A stretch of 64,000 bases of DNA from Streptomyces sp. AA1529 (lineage in GTDB: Bacteria > Actinomycetota > Actinomycetes > Streptomycetales > Streptomycetaceae): positions 48,136 through 112,135 of the forward strand of contig NZ_ALAP01000074.1 in the NCBI RefSeq assembly GCF_000280905.1. The letters are read 5' to 3'. Below, one piece after another: positions 14,948 to 22,937 of this stretch. The notes under the pieces were generated by a model, which worked only from the letters and a program-made list of their open reading frames with translations, was not told the DNA's origin and ran no database searches. Within the stretch, counting starts at the first letter, position 1. Each line of letters begins with the position of its first letter. A program made the translations under genes and the position numbers.

Positions 14948-15093
14948 GAAGAGAAGGTAGCCGCTTCTTCTAATGGTTTCTAGTAGAACTAGCGAGTAAC
15001 TTCATCGTTTCTCACTGCTTCTCACAGAGTCACTACGGTCCGGAATCAGCCGATCACAGGCGTTCCTGGCGGTTCCTGTGCGTTCCTGAGAAG
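14948..15093. promoter_or_regulatory. Divergent immunity operator with 10-bp phased repeats
   Basis: A 146-bp, relatively AT-rich spacer between the divergent XRE genes. It holds TTCTAAT/TTCTAGT at 14968 and 14978, TTCTCAC at 15009 and 15019, and GTTCCTG at 15062, 15072 and 15082. Each set is spaced by exactly 10 bp, so the sites face the same side of the helix. The third set ends six bases before the rightward ATG, so binding would block that gene's own leader. The -10/-35 boxes cannot be assigned with confidence. Confidence 0.75.
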
Positions 15094-15102
15094 ATGCGGG
15101 GC

Positions 15103-15522
15103 ATGCCCTCCACACCCAAGGAACACCGCCAGCGGCTGGCAGAGCAGGTACGCCTACGCCGCACGCAGCTGGGAAAGACGAAGGTCGACGTCGCCCGCGA
15201 CGCCGACCTCAACATCAACACCTACAACCAGGTCGAAGCCGGACAGTCCGTCCGCGACAACACCTACGGAAAGATCGAACCAGCGCTCGGCTGGGCCGCC
15301 GGCTCCTGCCAGGAGATCCTGCGCGGCGGCAGCCCCACGACCATCGAGCCGGGCCCCGACGGCTCCGTCATCTCCCCCGTGCAACCCGACGACCTCAAAG
15401 ACGCGGTCGGCCGGGCAGTACAAGACGCGGCGGTCGCCACGACCGACCTCCCCGCCCCCGAGATCCGGAAGCTCAAGCAGCAGGTCCTCGAGGAACTCGA
15501 ACGGCAAGGAAAGCTGCGCTAG
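15103..15522 (+). CDS. XRE-type repressor (rightward)
   Basis: A 139-residue protein (or 142 from the ATG at 15094). The N-terminal HTH is clear: AEQVRLRRTQLGKTKVDVARD, then ADLNINTYNQVEAGQSVRD. The C-terminal half (about 75-139) is acidic then helical (LKQQVLEELERQGKLR) and could mediate dimerisation. Divergent from the leftward XRE gene and next to the integrase, it is the best candidate for the lysogeny repressor. It has no LexA-like peptidase domain. Confidence 0.82.
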   Translation: MPSTPKEHRQRLAEQVRLRRTQLGKTKVDVARDADLNINTYNQVEAGQSVRDNTYGKIEPALGWAAGSCQEILRGGSPTTIEPGPDGSVISPVQPDDLKDAVGRAVQDAAVATTDLPAPEIRKLKQQVLEELERQGKLR

Positions 15523-15660
15523 CCGTACAACCCTTTCCGCGAGCCAAGTTGTTACATAACCACCAGTCACACCAGCACCAGACGCACCAACAAGTGCTGT
15601 TGAACATGGGACTATTGGCGCTACTTGGGAGGTTCCAACTTCTCCGGAAGGGGGAAGCTC

Positions 15661-15864
15661 ATGCTGCACCACGAGCCAGTCACGCTCGACCTCGGCGACG
15701 AGTTCTACGGGTTCCGAGGGAAGATCGATGACACAATCGTGTGCGCAACGACGCCCCGAGTCGCGCACGACGCTCACGCCAGAGCCGTCGTGCGCGACCT
15801 GGTCAAGCGTCAAGGAGGTGACTGTGCGCTCTGCCAGGGATGCCCCGTAGCCCACCTGGCCTAG
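15661..15864 (+). CDS. 67-residue protein between repressor and integrase
   Basis: The ATG lies behind GGAAGGGGGAAGCTC. The protein has a beta-rich N-terminus (TLDLGDEFYGFRGKIDDTIV) and a helix (DAHARAVVRDLVKRQ), and ends with CALCQGC, a possible metal knuckle. No family is recognised. It is co-directional with the integrase and could act with it or be a transfer or immunity accessory. The 138 bp before it contain gttacataac and caaca/tgttg inverted repeats. Confidence 0.55.
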   Translation: MLHHEPVTLDLGDEFYGFRGKIDDTIVCATTPRVAHDAHARAVVRDLVKRQGGDCALCQGCPVAHLA

Positions 15865-15883
15865 CGCACCGTCGAGCGGGAAC

Positions 15884-15912
15884 GCGCGGCGGACAGGGGG
15901 TGCCCGCCGCGC
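15884..15912 (+). terminator. Hairpin upstream of the integrase
   Basis: 9-bp perfect inverted repeat (gcgcggcgg at 15884-15892, complement at 15904-15912) with an 11-base loop, ending 11 bases before the integrase ribosome site (GGAGGAG). It may end the small gene's message or limit integrase translation. Confidence 0.5.
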
Positions 15913-15936
15913 ACCGCCGTACCGGAGGAGCATGCG

Positions 15937-17310
15937 ATGCCGTACATCGAGCGGCGAGGACGCAGCGTTCGAGTGCGGTGGGACACCGGCCGCGTCGACC
16001 CCGACACCGGCAAGAAGATCTACGACTCGCTGTCGTCCACCGACTGGGGCGAGGACGAGGCATACGACTACGGCCTCGACCGGGAAGCCGACGTCCGCAA
16101 CGACCGGTACATCAGCCGACGCGACGGCTCCATCCTCATGCGGGACTACTGCCGCACCTGGCCCGACACCCTCGACGTCGGCCACCTGCGCCTGCACAAC
16201 GTCCGATCGTTCATCCGCCTGTACATCGAGCCCCGCTGGGGCGACGTCCCCGTGGGCGACATCAAACCCAGCCAGTACCGGCTGTGGGAGAAGGAACTCA
16301 AGGCCCGGCCGAACGTCGGGACCCGGTATGCGGGTGAGATCCTGCTCGTCTTCTCGATGATGATGGACGACGCGGTCGACGACGGGCTGCGGGCCGCCTC
16401 CCCCGTGAAGCGCAAGAGCCGCCGCGGGAAGTACAAGAAGAAGCCGCGCGAGAAGAAGCGCGAGATGCGCATCGAGGACGTGCACCGTCTCGCACTCAAC
16501 GCGCTGGCCTTCTGGGGCCTCGACGGGTACGTCTTCATGTACACGATGCCGTTCACCGGGATGCGCCCCGGGGAGCTGTACGCCCTGCGCCGCGAGTTCT
16601 GCCACCCGGCCTGGCCGGCGTCGGACCCGGACCGGGAGCGGCGCGAGGAGTCGCTGCAGCGCTACCGCGGGGACGAGCCCATGCCGGCGCTGCGCGTCGA
16701 GTGGCAGTACCAGCGGGAGAACGGCACCGGGCCCATCAAGCTGTTCCCGCCGAAGTACGAGTCGCATCGGGACCTGGTGGTGCCGGCGTTCCTCGCGGAG
16801 CTGCTGGAGATGCTCGCCTCCTCGCACGAGGCGCCGACCGTGTTCCGCGGTATCGGTGGCGGGTCGCTCGCCAACGCGAACTTCACCTACCACTACTGGC
16901 GGCCCATCGCGGACGGCAGGGAGAGCCGCGAGAAGTACGAGCGTGTGCGGCTGGGTCAGCAGCAGACGGCCGGCTCCCGGCGTCCGGTGCCGGAGCTTCC
17001 GGCCACGGGCTATGCGGGGAAGCGCCTGTACCTGCTGCGGCACGGGCACAAGGAGTGGCTGGACGAGGACGGGCACAGCCGGATCGCGACGGAGACGCGC
17101 ATGGGCCACGAGGTGGCCGGCGTGGAGGGCCTGTACGCGAACGTGACAACGGGCATGGAGCGGGCCATCATGGAGACGCTGCAGGCCAGGTGGATGCGGT
17201 TCGTCGCCCGGGAGGGTGAACGCCTGTGGGAGTCGTCTCCCATTCCTCTCCCACCGCCGCTCATGGAGTGGCTGAAGATGCAGGTCAAAGCATCTGAAGA
17301 CCTGGGTTGA
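15937..17310 (+). CDS. int: Tyrosine site-specific recombinase (integrase)
   Basis: A 457-residue phage-type tyrosine recombinase. An N-terminal arm-binding part, then a core-binding SAM-like domain (about 85-160), then the catalytic domain: Arg I in FTGMRPGEL, box II in LYLLRHGHKEWLDEDG, the GH of MGHE and the nucleophile Tyr in GLYANVT. The first residue of HxxR is Tyr rather than His. The ATG at 15937 follows GGAGGAG. It directs integration and, with an excisionase, excision. Its last codon abuts the uppP 3' fragment, so the attachment site lies at its end. Confidence 0.92.
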   Translation: MPYIERRGRSVRVRWDTGRVDPDTGKKIYDSLSSTDWGEDEAYDYGLDREADVRNDRYISRRDGSILMRDYCRTWPDTLDVGHLRLHNVRSFIRLYIEPRWGDVPVGDIKPSQYRLWEKELKARPNVGTRYAGEILLVFSMMMDDAVDDGLRAASPVKRKSRRGKYKKKPREKKREMRIEDVHRLALNALAFWGLDGYVFMYTMPFTGMRPGELYALRREFCHPAWPASDPDRERREESLQRYRGDEPMPALRVEWQYQRENGTGPIKLFPPKYESHRDLVVPAFLAELLEMLASSHEAPTVFRGIGGGSLANANFTYHYWRPIADGRESREKYERVRLGQQQTAGSRRPVPELPATGYAGKRLYLLRHGHKEWLDEDGHSRIATETRMGHEVAGVEGLYANVTTGMERAIMETLQARWMRFVAREGERLWESSPIPLPPPLMEWLKMQVKASEDLG

Positions 17311-17345
17311 TGACCTGGTTCATGCGCTTCATCTCCACCCGCAGC
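17290..17345. other. Inferred element/chromosome junction (attachment site region)
   Basis: The integrase frame ends at 17310, and from 17310 the host uppP frame reads MTWFMRFISTRSFMPF without interruption. The uppP frame is closed a few codons upstream (TGA at 17295). The crossover must lie near here, probably within acctggttcatgcgcttc. The exact core cannot be set because the other end of the element is outside the window. Confidence 0.6.
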
Positions 17346-17447
17346 TTCATGCCGTTCGTCATCTACCGGATCCTGCTCGGAGCGGCCCTCTTCGCCCTGA
17401 TGGCGGCGGGTGTCCTCAGCCCGCACGCGGGCGAGTCGGTGGGCTGA
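17310..17447 (+). pseudogene. uppP: 3' fragment of undecaprenyl-diphosphate phosphatase gene (uppP)
   Basis: The last 45 codons: TWFMRFISTRSFMPFVIYRI, then LLGAALFALMAAGVLSPHAG. This is the conserved end of UppP/BacA (the FMRFISTRSFMPF...YRI motif and the last membrane helix). UppP recycles undecaprenyl diphosphate to the monophosphate used in cell-wall synthesis. The 5' part is missing here and is expected beyond the left end of the element. Whether the host keeps a working UppP depends on the att core at the other end or on a paralog. Confidence 0.85.
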
Positions 17448-17537
17448 GCACCCGACGACACCCGACGCCCGCAGCTCGCACCCCGGACGCCCAGCAGTGA
17501 ACCGGACAGCTCGTCGACTCCCCGAACGCCCGTCGGC

Positions 17538-17891
17538 TCAGCGGCGGCGCCGCTGCCGCTCCTGGGCCCGCCTGCGCCGAAGCACCAGCAGATCGACAGC
17601 CGCGATCAGCGCCAACGCGGCGCACAGCGCCGCCAGCACGGTCAGCACCCGGTCGCTGGGGGTGCTGTGGCTGTCCGAGGCCGCGGCCCACCAGGCGAAC
17701 AGCGCGGCAGCCGCGGCGAAGAACGGCACTCCGACGGACGAGAGCAGGGTGCGCAGCCACAGATCGCTGCGCGCGGTCACCGGTTCCGTGCCGGAGCGGG
17801 AGCGCCGGGAGCGGCGGTCGTCGTTCCGGTCGGGCCCGGGATGCGGTGGCTGGGACACGGGGAGCTGCCTTTCGCCGGTGTGCTCCCCCAT
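17538..17891 (-). CDS. DUF6343-like small membrane protein
   Basis: A 117-residue protein. A charged N-terminus with the motif RSGTEPVTARSDLWLR, then two hydrophobic helices (about 58-75 and 85-103), and an Arg-rich tail. The GTEPVTARSDLxLR signature is typical of the DUF6343 proteins of Streptomyces. Function unknown. It is transcribed toward the uppP fragment, convergent with it. Confidence 0.8.
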   Translation of the reverse strand: MGEHTGERQLPVSQPPHPGPDRNDDRRSRRSRSGTEPVTARSDLWLRTLLSSVGVPFFAAAAALFAWWAAASDSHSTPSDRVLTVLAALCAALALIAAVDLLVLRRRRAQERQRRRR

Positions 17892-17942
17892 GATTCCCGT
17901 CGCGCCGCGGAATCCCGGTGCAGACGCGCCAGGAGCCGCCGG

Positions 17943-18203
17943 TCACAGCCCCGGCAGCACGTCCTGGTCGACCTCGTTCCGGGGCGGTTCGGGGGCGGTA
18001 CGCAGGGACAGCTTGTGCCGGCAGTCGGGTCCCAGGCCCCAGAGCCGGGAGGCGCGGTCGCGCAGCGGCTGCCCGCACATCCGGCACAGCACCCGTCGTC
18101 CACCGACCGGGCGGGTGCCGGGGAGCGCCACCGCCTCGGCGCGTTCGCCGTGCTCTCCTCCGCCGTCGTGCGGCCCGCCGTGCGGCTCCTCCTCCGCGGC
18201 CAT
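17943..18203 (-). CDS. DUF6011-like zinc-binding protein
   Basis: An 86-residue protein. The Cys motif CRMCGQPLRDRASRLWGLGP ending in DCRHKL is the DUF6011 signature (a treble-clef-like zinc site: CxxC plus a distal Cys/His). The frame is open upstream to 18335 but that stretch is low-complexity Arg/Ala; the ATG at 18203 gives the family-like length. Role unknown. Confidence 0.75.
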   Translation of the reverse strand: MAAEEEPHGGPHDGGGEHGERAEAVALPGTRPVGGRRVLCRMCGQPLRDRASRLWGLGPDCRHKLSLRTAPEPPRNEVDQDVLPGL

Positions 18204-18352
18204 CCGCGGCCCCCTTCCGCTTCGTCCGGCGGTTCCCCGCCGGCTCGCACCGTACCAACGCACCACCCGGGCGGAGCAGGCCGAAGTGCGGGGGGCGGCG
18301 TGCACGCCCACGGTGGGCGTGGAGACAACAGCCACCTCGCACGGGAGAGCAC

Positions 18353-18592
18353 ATGCGTATCCGTACGGCCCTCGTGGTCGGCGCCCTCAGCGCCACCGCA
18401 CTGCTCGGCTCCACCGGAACCGCCGTCGCCGGCGACGACCCGGTGGTGGGAGTGACCGGCAAGTCGCCCGGCATCCTCTCCGGCGACAATGTCCAGGTAC
18501 CCGTGAAGGTGGGTGCCAACGTCTGCGGCAACCCGCTCCTGGTCCCGCTGCTGAGTCCGGCGGCGCAGAACTACTGCAAGAACCACTTCTAG
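18353..18592 (+). CDS. Small chaplin-like secreted protein
   Basis: A 79-residue protein. Signal peptide with basic n-region and cleavage near AVAG-D (residue 27). The mature part has the chaplin pattern SPGILSGDNVQVPVKVGANVCGN, and a second Cys near the end (NYCKNHF). Chaplins are amyloid-forming surface proteins of aerial hyphae. The spacing of the two Cys is similar to chaplins but the terminal part differs (PLLVPLLSPAAQNYC), so it is a divergent or short form. RBS GGGAGAGCAC. Confidence 0.8.
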   Translation: MRIRTALVVGALSATALLGSTGTAVAGDDPVVGVTGKSPGILSGDNVQVPVKVGANVCGNPLLVPLLSPAAQNYCKNHF

Positions 18593-18621
18593 GTCACACC
18601 AGCGCAGCATCAGCACGTCGG

Positions 18622-18665
18622 CCGACGGACCCCGCCCCCGCACCGCGGAGGCGGGGTTCCGTCGG
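18622..18665 (+). terminator. Terminator after the chaplin-like gene
   Basis: A long stem formed by ccgacggaccccgcc and ggcggggttccgtcgg with one bulged base, 30 bp past the stop. No U-tract, as usual in Streptomyces. Confidence 0.7.
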
Positions 18666-18732
18666 TTCGCGGGGAGCGATCCGCCCGCCGAGCGGTTGTG
18701 CCGTCGGGGAACCGGACTGCCACACTTGCGGC

Positions 18733-19005
18733 ATGGACAACTTCTACCGTGGTCCCGCGACCTTGCTGACCGGAGCCGCCGAGGTGCCGGTCGACGTAGC
18801 GCTGTTCACGGAGACCACCGGCCCCGGCACCAAGTGGTCCGGCACCATGAGGCCCGAGGGCGACCAGCGGCTGTGGACCGAACTGGAGGGCGACACGGCC
18901 AGGCTGCGGCTGGCGGACGGCCGGGTGTGCCGGGTGACCGTGCTCGGCAGCGGGTTCGGTCCGGTCGAGGTCTCGGGCGAGGGGCCGTTCCCCGCGGAGC
19001 CCTGA
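18733..19005 (+). CDS. Small beta-rich protein (DUF4873-like?)
   Basis: A 90-residue protein with alternating beta-strands (YRGPATLLTGAAEVPVDVAL, then RLRLADGRVCRVTVLG). The opening YRGPATLLT with a following beta-barrel recalls DUF4873, but this is a weak similarity. Starts at ATG; no clear ribosome site. Followed by a long non-coding stretch. Confidence 0.6.
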   Translation: MDNFYRGPATLLTGAAEVPVDVALFTETTGPGTKWSGTMRPEGDQRLWTELEGDTARLRLADGRVCRVTVLGSGFGPVEVSGEGPFPAEP

Positions 19006-19350
19006 CGGGCGGCCCTCCGCGCCCGGCCGACGGCACCGCGCCGGCGACGCCCCGGGCGCACCGCCGCGGTGCGGGCGGCCCTCCGGTGCCACGAACGGCC
19101 CGGCCGCCCGCACCCGCCCGTGCACCGCGGGGCGGGGCGGCCCCCGACGGGCGCCGCCCGAATCCGGACGGACCGCCTCCGGCGCACCGGCGTCCGCCGG
19201 GAGACATCACCTGACAGGGGGAGACGGGGCCGTGCCGTACTCCCCTGGTGGTACATCAAGACGGTGCCGGCAGGTGACGACAGGCCGTCAGGAATACGGA
19301 ACCGTGGAGGGCATGAACGCGATGCCCGACCGGTGCTGCACGGAGCGGAT
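19006..19350. other. 345-bp non-coding stretch
   Basis: Very GC-rich, with many short ggcgg/cgccg repeats but no convincing gene. The last 120 bp (around ggtggtacatcaag and gaatacggaacc) are less GC-rich and probably hold the promoter of the transporter gene at 19351. No sharp promoter boxes could be assigned. Confidence 0.4.
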
Positions 19351-20418
19351 ATGAGCGCGCTGACCATGGCGGTGCTGCTCTCGCTGGTATCCGCGGTGAG
19401 CTACGCACTGGCCGCGATCGTGCAGGAGAAGATCGCCAGCTCGACCGAGCCGAGCCGGTGGAGGCTGCTGCGGTCCGGGATGTGGTGGACCGCAGCGGCC
19501 CTGCAGGGGGCGGGAGCCCTGCTGCACGTGGCGGCACTCGCCCAGGGGCCGCTGACCGTCGTGCAGCCGCTCGGCGTGCTCACGCTCGTACTCGCCGCGC
19601 CGCTGGCGGCGCTCCTGGGACGGCGGCCGGTGACGCCCTCCGCATGGCGGGGCATCGTGCTGGTCTCGGCCGGTCTGGCCGGCATCCTGCTGCTGACCGG
19701 GGACACCGGCGTGGGTTCCCTCGACCGCGGCGGCCAGTTCCTCCTCGCGGGCTGCGTCCTGGGCCTCGTCGCGTTGCTGGCGGGCGCGGCGGCGGCGGTA
19801 CGGCGTACGGTGCACGGCCGCCCCGGCGGCCGTCTCGGCGCCCTGCGGAGCACGGCGCTGGCGCTGGCCGCCGGGGTGGCGTACGGCGCCGCTTCGGTCT
19901 TCGTCAAGTCGCTCGCCGAGGGCTGGGCCTCGGCCCCGCTCGCCGTCTCCGTGGCGCTCGCGGGTCTGACGGTGGTGCTGGCAGCCACCGGGCTGGCGAG
20001 TTCCCAGGCGTCCTACCGGGACGGCGGACTGGCGACGCCGCTGGCGACCGCCACCGTGGCCAACCCGGTGGTCGCCGCGGCGGCCGGGATACTGCTGCTG
20101 GAGGAGAGCTTCCGGTACGGCGCGACGGGCACGGTGCTGGCGCTGGCCGCGGGCGCGCTGACCACCTGGGGGCTGGTCGTCCTGACGTCCGACAGCGCGC
20201 GGCAGGCACGCACGGAGGAGCCGGGGCAGTCCCGCCGCGCGGCCCGGCCGGGAGCGGCCGGGGCGCCGGATCGCGCCGACGGGCCTGATCGCGGTCCGGC
20301 AGCGGAGTCCGCGGCGCTGCGGACGTCCGAGGCGGAGGTGCTCAGCGTGGTGCCCGGTCCCCGTACGTCGCCGGCGCATCCGGCCGGTGGCCGCGCGGTG
20401 TCCCTGTCCGCACGGTGA
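19351..20418 (+). CDS. DMT/EamA-type membrane transporter
   Basis: A 355-residue protein with about nine or ten hydrophobic helices in the first 290 residues, in two similar halves, as in the drug/metabolite transporter superfamily (for example QGPLTVVQPLGVLTLVLAAP and VANPVVAAAAGILLLEES). The C-terminal 65 residues are hydrophilic Ala/Pro/Arg-rich and cytosolic. Substrate unknown. ATG at 19351 begins directly with the first helix. Confidence 0.85.
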   Translation: MSALTMAVLLSLVSAVSYALAAIVQEKIASSTEPSRWRLLRSGMWWTAAALQGAGALLHVAALAQGPLTVVQPLGVLTLVLAAPLAALLGRRPVTPSAWRGIVLVSAGLAGILLLTGDTGVGSLDRGGQFLLAGCVLGLVALLAGAAAAVRRTVHGRPGGRLGALRSTALALAAGVAYGAASVFVKSLAEGWASAPLAVSVALAGLTVVLAATGLASSQASYRDGGLATPLATATVANPVVAAAAGILLLEESFRYGATGTVLALAAGALTTWGLVVLTSDSARQARTEEPGQSRRAARPGAAGAPDRADGPDRGPAAESAALRTSEAEVLSVVPGPRTSPAHPAGGRAVSLSAR

Positions 20419-20514
20419 ACCGGCCGCGCCGCGCCCGCCCCGGCACGCCCCTCGCCACCGCGCGCACCCTCCCGCACACTGGGTGATCTGATCACCGGAC
20501 GAAGGAGGGCGCCC

Positions 20515-22047
20515 ATGCCGCCGTGGCCGGCGTCCCGCTGGGCCCGTCGGGTGCTGCCGCCGGTGGCGGGCGCGCTGCCGGTGCTGGCGTTCCCCGCGCC
20601 CGCGCTGTGGTGGATCGCGTACGTGGCGCTGGTGCCGTGGCTGCTGCTGTTGCGCGCCGCTCCGTCGGGCCGCGCCGCCGCGCTCGCCGGATGGTCGGGC
20701 GGCACGGGGTTCATGCTGGCGATGCACCACTGGCTGATGCCGAGCCTGCATGTGTTCATCGTCCTGCTGGCCGCGCTGCTGGGGCTGTTGTGGCTGCCCT
20801 GGGGCTGGCTGGTGCACCGGTTGCTGGGCGGCGCTCCCGGCGCCGGCCGGCTGGCGGCGGCCGTGGTGCTGGTTCCGTCGGGCTGGCTGCTGGCCGAACT
20901 GGTCAGGTCCTGGGAGTACCTGGGCGGGCCGTGGGGGCTGCTGGGCGCGAGCCAGTGGGAGGTGCGGCCCGCCCTGCGACTGGCCTCCGTGGGCGGCGTG
21001 TGGCTGGTGAGTTTCCTGGTGGTGGCCGTGAACACCGCGCTGGTCGCGCTGACGGCGCTGCCGCGTGCCCGGACGGCCGCCCTGGTCGTCCTGATGTCCG
21101 TGGCGGCCGCCGGCGGGGCCGCCTGGGCGTGGGCGCCGCGGCCCGAACCGGCGGGCCGCACCCGGATCGCCGTCGTGCAGATCGGGGAGACGCAGTCGCG
21201 GCAGGAGCGGTTCGCGCGCGGCGAGGAGCTGACCCGCCGACTGGCCGGCCGCGATCCGGACCTGATCGTGTGGGGGGAGAGCAGCGTCGGCTACGACCTC
21301 TCCGCCCGTCCCGGGCTGGTGCGCAGACTGTCCGCGCTCTCCCGGCTGACGGGGGCTCCGCTGCTGGTGAACGTCGACGCGCGGCGCAGCGACCGCCCGG
21401 GCATCTACAAGAGTTCGGTGCTGGTGGACGAACAAGGGCTCACCGGGCAGCGCTACGACAAGATGCGGCTGGTGCCCTTCGGCGAGTACGTTCCGGCCCG
21501 GTCGGTGCTCGGCTGGGCGACGTCGGTGGGCCGTGCGGCGGGCGAGGACCGCAGGCGCGGCGAGGAACCGGTGGTGATGCGGGCGCACGGGCTGCGGTTC
21601 GGCCCGCTGATCTGCTTCGAGACGGCCTTCCCCGACATGAGCAGGCAGCTGGCCGCCGAGCACGCCCGGATGGTGGTGGCGCAGTCCTCGACCTCGTCCT
21701 TCCAGCACAGTTGGGCGCCGCAGCAGCACGCGTCGCTGGGGGCGCTGCGGGCGGCCGAGTCGGGGCGCCCCGTGGTGCACGCGACGCTCACCGGGGTGAG
21801 CGCGCTGTACGGCCCCGGAGGCGAGCGGTTGGGGGCTCCGATGGGCACCGGCACCAGCGCGGCGCGGCTCACCGAGGTGCCGTTGGCCTCGGGGACGACG
21901 CTCTATGTCCGCTTCGGCGACTGGACGCTGCGACTGGCGCCGACCGCGCTGGCGGCCTACGGCATGGTGGAGGGAGCGCGCGCGGCACGCGCGCGCGGGG
22001 CGCGGGGCCGCTCACAGCTCAGCGCGACTGCTCCAGTGCGTCGTTGA
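20515..22047 (+). CDS. lnt: Apolipoprotein N-acyltransferase
   Basis: A 510-residue protein. About six membrane helices (to about residue 210), then a nitrilase-type domain with the catalytic triad: Glu in VWGESSVG, Lys in YDKMRLVPFGEYVPAR and Cys in LICFETAFPD. It adds the third acyl chain to lipoproteins from phospholipid. Streptomyces has several Lnt copies. RBS GGAGG before the ATG. It runs tail-to-tail into the next gene with a 29-bp overlap. Confidence 0.92.
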   Translation: MPPWPASRWARRVLPPVAGALPVLAFPAPALWWIAYVALVPWLLLLRAAPSGRAAALAGWSGGTGFMLAMHHWLMPSLHVFIVLLAALLGLLWLPWGWLVHRLLGGAPGAGRLAAAVVLVPSGWLLAELVRSWEYLGGPWGLLGASQWEVRPALRLASVGGVWLVSFLVVAVNTALVALTALPRARTAALVVLMSVAAAGGAAWAWAPRPEPAGRTRIAVVQIGETQSRQERFARGEELTRRLAGRDPDLIVWGESSVGYDLSARPGLVRRLSALSRLTGAPLLVNVDARRSDRPGIYKSSVLVDEQGLTGQRYDKMRLVPFGEYVPARSVLGWATSVGRAAGEDRRRGEEPVVMRAHGLRFGPLICFETAFPDMSRQLAAEHARMVVAQSSTSSFQHSWAPQQHASLGALRAAESGRPVVHATLTGVSALYGPGGERLGAPMGTGTSAARLTEVPLASGTTLYVRFGDWTLRLAPTALAAYGMVEGARAARARGARGRSQLSATAPVRR

Positions 22048-22924
22048 CGACGCGTTCGCACAGCTCGTGGGTGCGCAGCGCGTCCCGCGCATCGGGGGTC
22101 CTGCCGTCCCGCACGGCCCCGAGGAAGGCGAGCACGCACTGCTCGATGCCGCGCTGCCGGGCGACGGGCACCCAGTCGCCGCGGCGGCGGACGCTGGGCC
22201 GGCCCTTGTGGTCGACGATCTCCGCCAGGTCGCGGACCTCGCGCTTGGCGTCCTGACCGGACACCTCCAGGACCTCCTGGGCCGAGCCGGAGAGCCGGTT
22301 CATGGCGCCGAGCGCGGCGAAGCCGTCGCCCGCCAGCTGGAGCACGACGTGGTGCAGCAGCCCGTCGCGGACCCGGGCCCGCACGTCGATGCGGTCCGGT
22401 TCGCCGGGGACCAGGAAGCGGAGGGTGTCGACGACGTGGACGAAGTCGTCGAGCACCGTGTGGCGGGGGTCCTCGGGCAGGCCCGTCCGGTGCTTCTGCA
22501 GGAGGATCAGCTCCCGCGGGTGCTCCAGGCACTGCGCGTACCCGGGGGCGTGCCGCCGGTTGAAGCCGACCGCGAGGCCGGTGCCGCGGCGTTCGGCCAG
22601 CTCCACCAGGGCGCGGGAGGTGGCGAGCTCGTAGGCGAGGGGCTTGTCGACGAAGGTGGGCACGCCGGCCTCCAGCAGCCGCCGGACCAGCTCCGGGTGT
22701 GCGCTGGTGGCGGCGTGCACGAAGGCGGCGTCCGGCCGGGCGGCGAGCAGGCCGTCCAGGCCGGTGTGGCGGTGTGCGGCCGGGACCCGGTAGGCGTCCC
22801 CGACGGCGGCCAGGGTGGCCGGGGTGCGGGTGACCAGATGCGGCTCCAGGCCCGGCTGGGCCATGAGTACCGGCAGGTACGCCTTTGTGGCGATGTCGCC
22901 GAGTCCGATCACGCCGATCCGCAC
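22019..22924 (-). CDS. Gfo/Idh/MocA family oxidoreductase
   Basis: A 301-residue protein. N-terminal Rossmann motif GVIGLGDIATKAYLPVL (NAD(P) binding), then the conserved EAGVPTFVDKPLAY (EKP-like, Lys of the active site) and VGFNRRHAPGY. The C-terminal alpha/beta domain carries DDFVHVVDTLRFL. Substrate cannot be told. The GTG start (behind GGGAG) is preferred to the upstream in-frame ATG because the Rossmann fold begins at once. Confidence 0.9.
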   Translation of the reverse strand: MRIGVIGLGDIATKAYLPVLMAQPGLEPHLVTRTPATLAAVGDAYRVPAAHRHTGLDGLLAARPDAAFVHAATSAHPELVRRLLEAGVPTFVDKPLAYELATSRALVELAERRGTGLAVGFNRRHAPGYAQCLEHPRELILLQKHRTGLPEDPRHTVLDDFVHVVDTLRFLVPGEPDRIDVRARVRDGLLHHVVLQLAGDGFAALGAMNRLSGSAQEVLEVSGQDAKREVRDLAEIVDHKGRPSVRRRGDWVPVARQRGIEQCVLAFLGAVRDGRTPDARDALRTHELCERVVNDALEQSR

Positions 22925-22937
22925 GGGTTCTCCCTCG

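Noticed and set aside
15937..17310. tRNA gene as integration target
   Set aside because: No tRNA cloverleaf is seen at the integrase end; the bases after its stop read as UppP.
17010..17426. Minus-strand frame across the integrase/uppP border, which could look like a gene spanning the junction
   Set aside because: It has no RBS and no family-like sequence, and it overlaps the integrase and uppP frames.
19288..21780. An 830-codon minus-strand frame across the transporter and lnt genes
   Set aside because: It is antisense to two clear membrane-protein genes and its translation is low-complexity Arg/Pro/Gly.
20523..22256. A 577-codon frame on the lnt strand
   Set aside because: It is the +2 frame of lnt with no stop; the real frame carries the catalytic Glu, Lys and Cys.
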